Positions 34,723-43,403 of a stretch of 64,000 bases of DNA are shown in pieces. A model generated the notes under the pieces. That model was not told the DNA's origin and made no database searches. It saw only the letters and a program-made list of their open reading frames with translations. Both the position numbers and the translations under genes were made by a program. Source of the DNA: Desulfosalsimonas propionicica (GTDB lineage: Bacteria > Desulfobacterota > Desulfobacteria > Desulfobacterales > Desulfosalsimonadaceae); contig NZ_JACDUS010000002.1 of NCBI RefSeq assembly GCF_013761005.1, positions 186,001 to 250,000 on the forward strand. Reading direction: 5' to 3'. Each line of letters starts with the position of its first letter. Within the stretch, counting starts at the first letter, position 1.

Positions 34723-35439
34723 ATGAAAAACTTCCAGAACAGGAAAAAAACAGGCAGGCATGCGGATTTTTTTAAAAAAACAGGGCAGGTACTGCTTGTT
34801 TTCTTATTGATGCTGTTTTTATGCAGCACAGTGCAGGCCCAAACCCATGACCAAAATGACAACGGAATAGATGAAACGGCCTCTGTTGCTTTACTGCCCC
34901 TGATCAAGGGGCAGAACCCCGAGGGGCAGGGCCAGACCCTGACCTGTCCCATGGGCCGTTTCTGCGAAGATGATACCGGTTTAAAAGACAATGCAGATGT
35001 GATTCTCACCGACATGGTCCAGGCCAAACTGTTGCAGCGTTTGGAATCCCGGGCCGTTTCGCGGGAGATCGTCCAGAAAGCCTATGATTCGGCAAAGTAC
35101 GGTTTTGAGGAAAAAACGCCCCTTGATCTGGTCGTGGAGGTGGGAGAAAAGCTGAATGTGGACTATATGCTGGTTGGCAATGTTTGGCGGTACCAGCAGC
35201 GGATTGGCAGTGATTACGGCGCTGCGCAGCCCGCCTCTGTGGCTTTTGCCCTGTATCTGGTGGAAGTGGACAGCGGAGATGTCCTCTGGTCGCAAACTTT
35301 TGCTGAAACCCAGCAATCCCTGTCTGAAAATCTGCTGAAAGCCAAAAAGTTTTTCAGGCGCGGGGCCAAATGGTTAACCGCAAGGGAACTTGCCAAAGCC
35401 GGCGTCAATGAAGTCATGGATACATTTCCGGTGTACTAG
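34723..35439 (+). CDS. Secreted CsgG/LpoB-like protein of unknown role
   Basis: This 238-residue protein has an N-terminal signal segment (about 20-40, ending V-Q-A-Q). The mature part has the alternating pattern of CsgG/LpoB/TolB-N-type domains: a hydrophobic strand (V-A-L-L-P-L), a helix with V-I-L-T-D-M-V-Q-A-K-L, then V-D-Y-M-L-V-G-N-V, and a strand pair around V-D-S-G-D-V-L-W-S. Related deltaproteobacterial proteins are envelope proteins of unknown function. Its TAG stop shares the bases CTAG with the stop of the convergent symporter gene. Confidence 0.55.
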   Translation: MKNFQNRKKTGRHADFFKKTGQVLLVFLLMLFLCSTVQAQTHDQNDNGIDETASVALLPLIKGQNPEGQGQTLTCPMGRFCEDDTGLKDNADVILTDMVQAKLLQRLESRAVSREIVQKAYDSAKYGFEEKTPLDLVVEVGEKLNVDYMLVGNVWRYQQRIGSDYGAAQPASVAFALYLVEVDSGDVLWSQTFAETQQSLSENLLKAKKFFRRGAKWLTARELAKAGVNEVMDTFPVY

Positions 35440-36947
35440 ACATGCCTGTGTTTCCCGGGCTGTCGTGTTTTTGCCCGGCCATACCACGGGCGGAAGTTGT
35501 GGCGGTCCAGTTCTTTTTCCACCCGGTCAATAAAGAATCCTGCATTGTCCGGCGGCGTTGTTAAAAGGCTGACGCAAATAAACAAAATAACCGTCAGGCC
35601 GCCGCCCCAGACACTGGGCCACCAGCCCAGGGGATGGATCTTTGCCAGATACATCACTGCTGTGACCAGCCCCCCGATGATCATGGACCAAAGCGCGCCC
35701 GCAGCCGTGGCCCTTTTCCAGAAAAACACGCCCACAATGGCCGGGGCCATCACCATCAGCCCGCCTGAAGCCATGCTTGAAACAACCGTGATCAGCCCGG
35801 GGCGCAGCCAGGCAAAAACAATGCAGGCCGCCAGCAGCACCAGTATGGATATCTGGCCCAGAAAACGTTCTGCGGATTCAGAAATACCGGGCCGGATCTG
35901 CTTGGCAATGTCTCTTGCAAACATGGAGCTCAGGGTCAGCACAATTGAGCCCAGGGTGGATGTGGCCGCGGCAAAGATGCCGACAAATATGACCAGGCTC
36001 ATGGCAGTGGGCACCCTGGCAAGCATGTGGGCCATGGCCTTGTCCGGATTGTCCAGGCCCGGGATGAGCATGGCGGCTTCCAGGCCGAACAGGGTGCTGA
36101 TGATTGTGTAGACAAACCCGAACAGGGCAAAATAGATAATCATCCGTCTGAGGCTGCTGGCTGAATCCGGCACATACATACGCTGGGACACCTGGGGATT
36201 GGTCAGGGCAAAAAAAGCCCAGGGCAGGGTGAGGCCGATAAAAAAGGCCGGTTCCCAGGTAAATGTCACCAGCTCCGGGATTTGTTTGGATGCGGCTTCG
36301 GCAAATCCGGCCGGGGAGCCGAAGAAATGATACAGGGTCCAGCCCAGGGCTGCCAGGGAGGTGATCATCATGGTAACGGCCTGGAATGCATCGGTCCAGG
36401 CCACTGAACGCATGCCCGCCCAGAATGCGGTAAACCCGGAAAGTGCTACCATCAGCAATACTCCGGTCATAAATGGGATTTGCCCGCCGGTAATGCCGCT
36501 GACCAGAAAACCCATGCCCATCAACTGCACCGAGGCATAAGGGATCAGCATGAAAAAGGAAATGGCCGCGGCAGCCACGCCCACCCATTTGCTGCCATAG
36601 CGGTTGGCCAGCAGTTCCGGCGGGGTGATGTGGTCATACCAGTTGCCTGCCAGCCAGAAGCGCGGCCCAAAGGTCACAAGCAACAGCACCGTGAAAATCA
36701 GGTAGGTCATTTCAAAGCCCAGGGCGCCCACCCCGGTTTTATAGGTCAGGCCCACCAGGCCCACGAGCATGAATGCGCTGTAGGTGGTGGCTGCATAGGT
36801 CATGCCGGAGACAAACCCGCGCAGCCGCCGGCCGCCGATGAAAAACTCGCTGGCCCCGGCAAGCAGGTTTCTGCGGGCAGCTGCAGCAATACAGACCGCA
36901 GCCGCAGACCAGATGATCATGGCCAGCCATACAAAAAAAGAATTCAA
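35436..36947 (-). CDS. Sodium:solute symporter (SSS family)
   Basis: This 503-residue membrane transporter with about 13 hydrophobic segments belongs to the SSS family (PanF/PutP type). The conserved A-A-T-T-Y-S-A-F region is near residue 55 and the family W-x-G-G-A-type helices follow. The frame opens further upstream, but the TTG at 36947 has GGGGAGG before it and overlaps the stop of the DUF3311 gene (TTGA), which fits coupled translation. DUF3311 proteins regularly accompany such symporters. The substrate is unknown; carboxylates are usual for the family. Confidence 0.85.
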   Translation of the reverse strand: MNSFFVWLAMIIWSAAAVCIAAAARRNLLAGASEFFIGGRRLRGFVSGMTYAATTYSAFMLVGLVGLTYKTGVGALGFEMTYLIFTVLLLVTFGPRFWLAGNWYDHITPPELLANRYGSKWVGVAAAAISFFMLIPYASVQLMGMGFLVSGITGGQIPFMTGVLLMVALSGFTAFWAGMRSVAWTDAFQAVTMMITSLAALGWTLYHFFGSPAGFAEAASKQIPELVTFTWEPAFFIGLTLPWAFFALTNPQVSQRMYVPDSASSLRRMIIYFALFGFVYTIISTLFGLEAAMLIPGLDNPDKAMAHMLARVPTAMSLVIFVGIFAAATSTLGSIVLTLSSMFARDIAKQIRPGISESAERFLGQISILVLLAACIVFAWLRPGLITVVSSMASGGLMVMAPAIVGVFFWKRATAAGALWSMIIGGLVTAVMYLAKIHPLGWWPSVWGGGLTVILFICVSLLTTPPDNAGFFIDRVEKELDRHNFRPWYGRAKTRQPGKHRHV

Positions 36948-37126
36948 ACCGGCCTCCCCCAGTTGCGGGTGGCTGCAACGGCAAACACGATCACAGCCAG
37001 GGTCAGCGCGCACCAGAACAGAAAAGACGCCCCGAGGCTTTCCATATCGCCGATCCACAAATAGGGCACAAGCACGTCAACTGCTGTGATCACAACAAGC
37101 AGTATTGTAAAATGGGTTCCTTTCAT
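36944..37126 (-). CDS. DUF3311 small membrane protein, symporter partner
   Basis: This 60-residue protein has two hydrophobic helices separated by a short polar loop containing P-Y-L-W and a G-A-S-F-L-F-W segment, the DUF3311 pattern. It lies directly upstream of the SSS symporter and its TGA overlaps the symporter TTG start. The two are probably a transport unit, with DUF3311 as a small accessory subunit. Confidence 0.8.
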   Translation of the reverse strand: MKGTHFTILLVVITAVDVLVPYLWIGDMESLGASFLFWCALTLAVIVFAVAATRNWGRPV

Positions 37127-37356
37127 GATTGATCCCCTGTAACTGTTTCCGGTTTTTTAAATGCAGAGGGTATAATTGCATATATTTTTCCGGATTGTCC
37201 ATATCAGGCTTAAAAACTTTATGAAGGCTTGACCTTGGGGGGTGATGTTGTGTAATATGGCAAAAATTTGATAAACTACGGACACGATAGGCGGAAACAC
37301 TGAAAAAGGAGACAGACCGGAACGATTTTCCTGTTCCGGACAAAACAATACTGACC
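37127..37356. other. Divergent gap between DUF3311/symporter and FemAB genes
   Basis: These 230 bases must carry promoters for both directions. They are more AT-rich than the flanks (37150-37270). I see no clear -35/-10 pair or operator that I would defend. Confidence 0.3.
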
Positions 37357-38499
37357 ATGGATGTATCCGTAATTCCGAAGAAAACAAGACATCTGATTCC
37401 CACCCCGCACCTGCAGCAGACCGCTTACTGGGGCCGGCTCAAAAAACAGCAGGGCCGGCAGGCCCGGGCGTTTGACCTCATGGTAAAGCCAAAGGACCGG
37501 GCTGAAAATGCGCAAACCGAGTCCATGTATGCATATCCCCAGGGCGGCAGCCGGGATATGCTGGTGGTGCTGCGCAGCCTTGGCACAGATTCGTGCATGG
37601 CCTACGTGCCCTTTGGGCCTGAACTGCTGCCGGATGAAGAACGGCGCGGGTTCTGGCTGGAAAATCTTTCGGAAGAACTCCGAACGCAGTTGCCGGAAAA
37701 CTGCGTTTTTATCCGTTATGATCTGCCCTGGCAGTCTCCGTGGGCCGATGAACCCGACCGGTACACCGAGGACAATCAGTGGATGGGGGCGCCGAAAATA
37801 AGGGTCCAGGAAATGCGAATGAATTTTGACACCGAGCACTGGAACCTCAGAAAAGCCCCAACCGATCTACTGCCCCCTGATACCGTGCTGGTGGACGTGG
37901 CATCTGACAGGGACCGGATCCTTGCCCGCATGAAGCCCAAGACGCGCTACAACATCGGCTTGTCGGCCAGAAAAGGGGTGACCGTGCGCGATGCCGGCAT
38001 GGAGGGTTTGGCCGCCTGGTATGATCTGTACTGCCAGACTGCCCGTCGGCACAACATGAGCTTAAATGACATGGATTACTTTGCCTCGGTGTTTCAGGTG
38101 AAAAACCGGCAATGCCAGTCACCGGCAAATGTGCATCTGCTGCTGGCAGAGGCGGAGGGAAAGCCCCTGGCCGGAATCATCCTGGCCATTTCCGGATCAC
38201 GGGCAACTTATCTCTACGGGGCCTCGTCTTCGGTTCATAAGAACCGGATGGCTTCCTATGCCGTTCAGTGGGAGGCCATCAGCCGGGCCCATAAGGCCGG
38301 ATGCCGGGAATATGACTTGTTTGGCGTCTCGCCGTACCCGGACCCGGAGCATCCCATGTACGGGCTTTATCGTTTTAAAACCGGCTTTGGCGGCTGGATG
38401 CTGCATCGTCAGGGCTGCTGGGACTATCCCCTGGACGAGGCCGCCTATGATGTGTACCGGGCATCTGAAATGGCGGGTTCCGGATTTATCATGGGCTAA
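37357..38499 (+). CDS. FemAB-family aminoacyl/peptidyl transferase
   Basis: This 380-residue protein is of the GNAT-related FemAB/FemX family. Firmicute members add amino acids from aminoacyl-tRNA to the lipid II peptide; many Gram-negative members have unassigned acceptors. Supporting segments are R-M-K-P-K-T-R-Y-N-I-G-L-S-A near residue 188, the central L-Y-G-A-S-S-S-V-H-K-N region near 285, and Y-D-L-F-G-V with Y-R-F-K-T-G-F-G near the end. These are the FemAB signature positions. No peptidoglycan genes are adjacent, although NagZ and a Bax-like enzyme are in the window. Confidence 0.8.
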   Translation: MDVSVIPKKTRHLIPTPHLQQTAYWGRLKKQQGRQARAFDLMVKPKDRAENAQTESMYAYPQGGSRDMLVVLRSLGTDSCMAYVPFGPELLPDEERRGFWLENLSEELRTQLPENCVFIRYDLPWQSPWADEPDRYTEDNQWMGAPKIRVQEMRMNFDTEHWNLRKAPTDLLPPDTVLVDVASDRDRILARMKPKTRYNIGLSARKGVTVRDAGMEGLAAWYDLYCQTARRHNMSLNDMDYFASVFQVKNRQCQSPANVHLLLAEAEGKPLAGIILAISGSRATYLYGASSSVHKNRMASYAVQWEAISRAHKAGCREYDLFGVSPYPDPEHPMYGLYRFKTGFGGWMLHRQGCWDYPLDEAAYDVYRASEMAGSGFIMG

Positions 38500-38583
38500 A
38501 AGCCGTCCCGGCGCTTTGCTGTTCTAATTGCATCTTACTGAAATGATTTGTTTAACTAATCTCAAATGTTTGGGGGAAATGAA

Positions 38584-39519
38584 ATGAAGCGATACATGAT
38601 CGCGGTTTTACTGGTTGCATTGTTTGCAGCGGGCTGCAGTTCCGGCGGGGGATGGAAGGACACGGATGTGGCCAGGGACAAAAACGTGGTGGTCCGCCTG
38701 GAACAGCAGATGAAAAACGGGCAGGTGGTGGATCAGAGCTACAGGCACCCGGCGGAAATCAATTCGTTTACCATGAGCTGGCTGCTTGAAGATCTGCGCT
38801 ACATGCCCCAGCCGTCAGTCATCGGCCGATCCAGTGAAACCCAGATTTTTGAGCAAAGGGAAATCGACCGTCTGGCCCCGGCGCTTTCCAAGGCTCTGGC
38901 TTCGGCGGATTCCGGCCAGCGGGTTCATTTTACCTCCCATAACCGGGCCGTTGAGCTGATCTTTGAAAAACAGCGCAAAACCGAAGGTGTGATGTTTGTG
39001 GATCAAAACGGCACTCTGCACATCGCCTTTGCCTGGATCAATGCGGTCATTGACGTGGATGGCGAGCCCAAGGGTTCAAGGTCCAGCCACCGGTTTGACG
39101 TGCTGGAACTCCGGCACGCAGACACCGAGGTGATCGCGCCCAAGCCTTACATGCAGGTATATCAGTTTGAAGACGGAAAATCAGCACCAATGCGCCTGGC
39201 TGTCAATCTCGAGCACCTCAGGGCAGCCGTTGCCCGGCAAATCGGCCAGGAGACCGGTATGCAGTATGCCGCACCCTCCGGATCGCAGCAGTCCGACTCT
39301 TTCCGGCAGGTCCAGCAGCCGCAGCAGATGCAGACCCGGCAGCCTGCGCAGGAGGTTCAGCCCGCGCCGGCACCAGCACCTTCCCCGCAGGACAAGGAAG
39401 CTCTTCGCAAGGAAGTCAAAGATCAGCTGGAATATTTAAAGGAGATTTATGAAGAAGGCCTGATCACGGAAGCTGAATACGAACAGCAGCGCAAAAAGGC
39501 GCTGGAATCGCTGCAGTAA
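38584..39519 (+). CDS. Lipoprotein with C-terminal SHOCT domain
   Basis: This 311-residue lipoprotein has the lipobox F-A-A-G-C at about residues 15-19. The middle domain (20-220) is of unknown fold. A Q/P-rich linker (about 225-270) follows, then a SHOCT domain of about 30 residues (D-Q-L-E-Y-L-K-E-I-Y-E-E-G-L-I-T-E-A-E-Y-E), a short helical pair common at protein ends. The ATG at 38584 is preceded by TGGGGGAAATGA; an earlier in-frame ATG would add 6 residues. The role is unknown. Confidence 0.75.
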   Translation: MKRYMIAVLLVALFAAGCSSGGGWKDTDVARDKNVVVRLEQQMKNGQVVDQSYRHPAEINSFTMSWLLEDLRYMPQPSVIGRSSETQIFEQREIDRLAPALSKALASADSGQRVHFTSHNRAVELIFEKQRKTEGVMFVDQNGTLHIAFAWINAVIDVDGEPKGSRSSHRFDVLELRHADTEVIAPKPYMQVYQFEDGKSAPMRLAVNLEHLRAAVARQIGQETGMQYAAPSGSQQSDSFRQVQQPQQMQTRQPAQEVQPAPAPAPSPQDKEALRKEVKDQLEYLKEIYEEGLITEAEYEQQRKKALESLQ

Positions 39520-39547
39520 TACATATGATCGATAACAATAAAAACGC

Positions 39548-40549
39548 TTAGAACAAATACCGGCGCTTGGCTGAGAAAATGCGGGAAACCGATTCAGTCT
39601 GGCGCCGGTATTGATTTTCGTCCTTTATGGTCTGTTCAAATATTTGGGCTGCTGTTCTGATCTTGTCCATTGAGTGGCAGATCAGCGCAATGTCAATGCC
39701 CGCAGCCATGATTTGCGAAATCATGGTTTCCATGTCATAGTGGTTTTCCACAGCCCCCATTTCCAGATCATCGGTCATTACCAGCCCGTTATAACCCATC
39801 TCAGCGCGCAGCAACCTTTCGGCCACGGCAGCAGACAGGCTGGCGGGCCAATTGCGGTCAAATGCCATATACCGGATGTGAGAAAGCATGATGCCGGCGG
39901 CATCTGCCTTGACAGCCGCCTGAAACGGGACAAGATCCCGGGCATGGAGGCTTTGGGCCGGGGTGTTGAGATCCGGCAGGTCCAGGTGGGAATCCAGCGT
40001 AGTGCGGCCGATGCCGGGAAAGTGTTTGGCCACAGCCATGATGCGCTTTTTCTGAAGGCCGTTGATGATCTCTGTGCCCATTTCAGCCACATAACCGGGA
40101 TTCGTACCAAAGGCGCGTCTGGTCATGACGCTTTCAATGCCGGGGTCGGCCACGTCCATGACCGGGGCCATGTCCATGTTGATGCCCGAATCAGCCAGTT
40201 CTGCCGCCGTAATCCGGGCAAACCGGGCTGCGTCGGTTTTGCCGGAAAAATTCGCGGCATGGCCAAATTCCGTAAAATCCGGGGCTTTTAGCCTTGCCAC
40301 GCTTCCGCCTTCCTGGTCCACGGCAACAAACAACTGCGGCCGGCCGCAGTCTTTGGCATATTTTTGCACATCCGCCGTGAGCCGGCGCAATTGCCCCAGG
40401 GTTTCAATGTTTCGGGAAAACAGGATAATGCCGCCAACACAGAGGTCGCGGATCAGATGTTTTAAATCCGCGTTAATCCCTGTGCCCTGAAAACCGGCGA
40501 TAATGCGCTGGCCGGCCATCTGGCGGCAGGTCAGGTCATGGGGCTGCAT
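39548..40549 (-). CDS. nagZ: Beta-N-acetylhexosaminidase (NagZ type)
   Basis: This is 333 residues, the usual length of single-domain glycoside hydrolase family 3 NagZ. The substrate loop is K-H-F-P-G-I-G-R-T-T-L-D-S-H, where the final Asp-Ser-His holds the acid/base pair. The nucleophile Asp is in M-T-D-D-L-E-M-G-A-V. NagZ cleaves GlcNAc from anhydromuropeptides in the cytoplasm during wall recycling. There is no signal peptide. It begins 2 bases after the stop of the MBL hydrolase gene. Confidence 0.9.
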   Translation of the reverse strand: MQPHDLTCRQMAGQRIIAGFQGTGINADLKHLIRDLCVGGIILFSRNIETLGQLRRLTADVQKYAKDCGRPQLFVAVDQEGGSVARLKAPDFTEFGHAANFSGKTDAARFARITAAELADSGINMDMAPVMDVADPGIESVMTRRAFGTNPGYVAEMGTEIINGLQKKRIMAVAKHFPGIGRTTLDSHLDLPDLNTPAQSLHARDLVPFQAAVKADAAGIMLSHIRYMAFDRNWPASLSAAVAERLLRAEMGYNGLVMTDDLEMGAVENHYDMETMISQIMAAGIDIALICHSMDKIRTAAQIFEQTIKDENQYRRQTESVSRIFSAKRRYLF

Positions 40550-40551
40550 TT

Positions 40552-41181
40552 TTATAAAAACGGATTGTTTTGTTTTTCATGGGCGATGGTGGACCACGGA
40601 GCCGGGCCGTAATCATGGCCCGGCCAGACCCGGGTAGCATCGGGCAGGACAAAGAGTTTTTCGTGAACAGAGGCCAGCAGCTGCTCATAAGATCCGCCGC
40701 CCAGATCGGTCCGGCCCACGGCCTCCACAAACAGGGTGTCTCCGGTAAACACGTGGCCGGGGGTGTACAGGCAGATGCAGCCCGGGGTATGACCCGGAGT
40801 GTGGATGACATGCAGCCGGCTTTCCCCGATTTCAATGATGTCCTTGTCGTGCAGGATGCAGTCGGCCTTTGGTGAGCCTTTTCCCCCGGCCATCCGGCTA
40901 AGCGTCCGGGACAGCAGTTTGGATACGCTTTGGGCATCTGCCTCGTGGATGCACAACCGCGCATCGGCGGCCTCCAGGATGGCAGCGTTGCCGGATGTGT
41001 GATCTGCATGGCCGTGGGTGTTGATCACGTGGGTGATGGTATAGCCGGCAGCCTTGATTTCAGCCATGATTTTTTCCGGATCAAAGGCCGGATCAATCAC
41101 CGCGCAGGTTTTTGTGTCCGGATCTCCTGCCATGTAACAGAAGTTGGCCATCTGCGGCAAAAAAATTTGCCTGATCTCCAT
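40552..41181 (-). CDS. Metallo-beta-lactamase-fold hydrolase (glyoxalase II type)
   Basis: This 209-residue enzyme has the metal site T-H-G-H-A-D-H near residue 56, a later H-T-P-G-H-T-P-G and a G-D-T-L-F region, all in the positions of hydroxyacylglutathione hydrolase-like proteins. Anaerobes without glutathione use such enzymes on other thioesters or polysulfide-type substrates, so the substrate is open. It overlaps in function with nothing nearby; the ahb genes lie 72 bases upstream. Confidence 0.83.
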   Translation of the reverse strand: MEIRQIFLPQMANFCYMAGDPDTKTCAVIDPAFDPEKIMAEIKAAGYTITHVINTHGHADHTSGNAAILEAADARLCIHEADAQSVSKLLSRTLSRMAGGKGSPKADCILHDKDIIEIGESRLHVIHTPGHTPGCICLYTPGHVFTGDTLFVEAVGRTDLGGGSYEQLLASVHEKLFVLPDATRVWPGHDYGPAPWSTIAHEKQNNPFL

Positions 41182-41253
41182 AACCCTCCTTTGGCCGTAT
41201 ACTTGATGTGTTTCAAAAAACTGCCGGATCTGGTGTCTTTGTCCGGCCGGGTT

Positions 41254-42375
41254 TTATCCGTTTCGGGCCGCTGCTTTGGCGGGCTCATACAGGCAAAGGG
41301 GTTCTTCTGCCAGCCAGTCGCCGGTGGCCTCGTATGCCCTGGCCCGGCATCCGCCGCAGACCCGCTTGTATTCGCAGATTCCGCATTTGCCCTTTAACTG
41401 GTCAAAATCCCGGAGTTTTTGGAATTGTTCGGAATTCTGCCAGATATGGACAAAGGAATCCCGGGTCACATCCCCGCAGTGTAAATCCAGAAAACCGCAT
41501 GGCTGGACGATTCCCTGATGAGAGATAAAGCAGAAGCTTGTGCCGCCCAGACAACCCCGGGTGACCGCATCAAGACCGTGGGTCTGCCAGGTCACGGATT
41601 TTCCTTCCGCGCGGGCCCGCTGGCGCAATATGCGGTAGTAATGGGGCGCGCAAGTGGCTTTGAGCTGCAGGTTTGTCCGACTTTTCTGATCATAAAACCA
41701 GTTCAGGGTTTCCTCGTATTCCTGTGCAGTGATGGCCTGATCAACGATATATTTGCCCCGGCCCGTGGGCACCAGAAGGAAAATGTGCAGCGCCACGGCC
41801 CCCAGATCCTCGGCGAGTTTCATGATCTGCGGTATCTGGTCTCGGTTTAACTGCGTGATAGTGGTGTTGACCTGAAATTCAATGCCTGCCTGTTTTGCCG
41901 CGTGGATGCCGGAAAGGGCTCCTTCAAAAGCACCTTCCACGCCCCTGAACCCGTCATGACGTTTAGCAGAAGCGCCGTCCAGGCTCACGCTGATGCGCTG
42001 GATGCCGGAATCGGCAATTTTTTTGGCTGTTTCCGGCGTGATCAGGGTCCCGTTGGGTGCCATGACCATGCGAAGGCCAAGCCGGGTGCCATAGGCGGCA
42101 ATGTCGTAGATATCTTCGCGAAGCATGGGCTCGCCGCCGGTCAATATGACAATGGGACTGCCGGTTTCGGCGATCTGGTCCAGCAGGCGAAAAGAGGCCT
42201 GGGTATCGAGTTCACCGGCATACGGCCCGCAGGTGGCAGCGGCCCTGCAGTGCACGCAGGAGAGATTGCAGTTGCGGGTGGTTTCCCAGGCAACCAGCCG
42301 CAGGGTGCCGGGCCCCCCGGGAGAACCGCCCTGGACGGATGACTGTGCATGGGGATGCTGTGGATCAGAACTCAT
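41254..42375 (-). CDS. ahbD: AhbD: radical SAM haem b synthase
   Basis: This is a 373-residue radical SAM enzyme. The core cluster motif C-N-L-S-C-V-H-C places Cys36, Cys40 and Cys43, and a SPASM-like cluster region near the C-terminus has C-G-I-C-E-Y-K-R-V-C-G-G-C. In the siroheme-dependent pathway of sulfate reducers and archaea, AhbD decarboxylates the two propionates of Fe-coproporphyrin III to the vinyl groups of haem b. Its place next to hemB and ahbC supports the call over NirJ-type relatives. It starts 12 bases after the hemB stop. Confidence 0.9.
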   Translation of the reverse strand: MSSDPQHPHAQSSVQGGSPGGPGTLRLVAWETTRNCNLSCVHCRAAATCGPYAGELDTQASFRLLDQIAETGSPIVILTGGEPMLREDIYDIAAYGTRLGLRMVMAPNGTLITPETAKKIADSGIQRISVSLDGASAKRHDGFRGVEGAFEGALSGIHAAKQAGIEFQVNTTITQLNRDQIPQIMKLAEDLGAVALHIFLLVPTGRGKYIVDQAITAQEYEETLNWFYDQKSRTNLQLKATCAPHYYRILRQRARAEGKSVTWQTHGLDAVTRGCLGGTSFCFISHQGIVQPCGFLDLHCGDVTRDSFVHIWQNSEQFQKLRDFDQLKGKCGICEYKRVCGGCRARAYEATGDWLAEEPLCLYEPAKAAARNG

Positions 42376-42387
42376 TGCATCAAATCC

Positions 42388-43362
42388 TTATTGATTTAGC
42401 AGTTGGGCGGCTTCCATGGCAAAGTATGTCAGAATCATGTCCGCCCCGGCGCGCTTAATGGCTGTCAGTGTTTCCAGGGCCACGGCTTTGCCGTCAAGCC
42501 AGCCCATCTGATCAGCCGCCTTGATCATGGCATACTCGCCGGAAACATTATAGGCGGCCACCGGCAGGTCAAATTCCTCACGGATGCGGTGAATCACGTC
42601 CAGGTAGGGCAGGGCGGGTTTGACCATTAGAATGTCTGCGCCCTCGGTGACATCCAGAGAGGCCTCCCTTACGGCTTCCACTGCATTGGCCGGGTCCATC
42701 TGGTAGGTGCGCCTGTCGCCGAACTGCGGGGAGGAATCCGCCGCTTCCCGGAACGGGCCGTAATAGGCCGAGCAGTACTTGGCTGCATAGGACATGATGG
42801 GCACATGGGCCAAATCGTTTTCATCCAGTGTCTCCCGGATCATTCCCACCCGGCCGTCCATCATGTCGGACGGGGCCACCATGTCCGCGCCGGCCTGGGC
42901 ATGGGAAAGGGCGGTGCGGGCCAGCAGGTCAAGGGAGCCGTCATTGTCGATCACGCCCTTGTCCACAATACCGCAGTGGCCGTGGTCCGTATACTGGCAC
43001 AGGCACACATCCGTGATCACCATCATGTCCGGGCATTTGTCCTTGACCGCGCGCACGGCTTTCTGGACAATGCCGTCTTTGGCATAGGCTTGGGTGCCCA
43101 GGGGATCTTTTTTGTCCGGCAGGCCGAAGACAATCACTGCCGGAAGACCCAGGTCCGCGGCCTGCTTAACGGCTTTGACCAGGTTGTCCACAGACAACTG
43201 GTACTGGCCGGGCATGGAGGGTACGGGATTTTTAACGTCTTTTCCGCCGATGGCAAAAAAGGGCATGATCAGATCGTCTGTTTTCAGGGTTGTTTCGCGG
43301 ATCATGCGCCTGAAAGCCCCGGTCTGCCGAAGGCGCCGGGGCCGGTAATCGGGAAACTGCAT
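42388..43362 (-). CDS. hemB: Porphobilinogen synthase (5-aminolaevulinate dehydratase)
   Basis: This 324-residue enzyme joins two 5-aminolaevulinate molecules into porphobilinogen. The active-site lysine region V-K-P-A-L-P-Y-L-D and the first lysine region S-Y-A-A-K-Y are present. The metal loop D-V-C-L-C-Q-Y-T-D-H-G-H-C has three cysteines, which marks the zinc-type enzyme. It lies between ahbC and ahbD, so the operon covers an early and two late steps of haem synthesis. Confidence 0.95.
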   Translation of the reverse strand: MQFPDYRPRRLRQTGAFRRMIRETTLKTDDLIMPFFAIGGKDVKNPVPSMPGQYQLSVDNLVKAVKQAADLGLPAVIVFGLPDKKDPLGTQAYAKDGIVQKAVRAVKDKCPDMMVITDVCLCQYTDHGHCGIVDKGVIDNDGSLDLLARTALSHAQAGADMVAPSDMMDGRVGMIRETLDENDLAHVPIMSYAAKYCSAYYGPFREAADSSPQFGDRRTYQMDPANAVEAVREASLDVTEGADILMVKPALPYLDVIHRIREEFDLPVAAYNVSGEYAMIKAADQMGWLDGKAVALETLTAIKRAGADMILTYFAMEAAQLLNQ

Positions 43363-43403
43363 TTTTTCGTCCTTGCAAGATTAAAGGTAAAAAGCAGGCT
43401 CTT

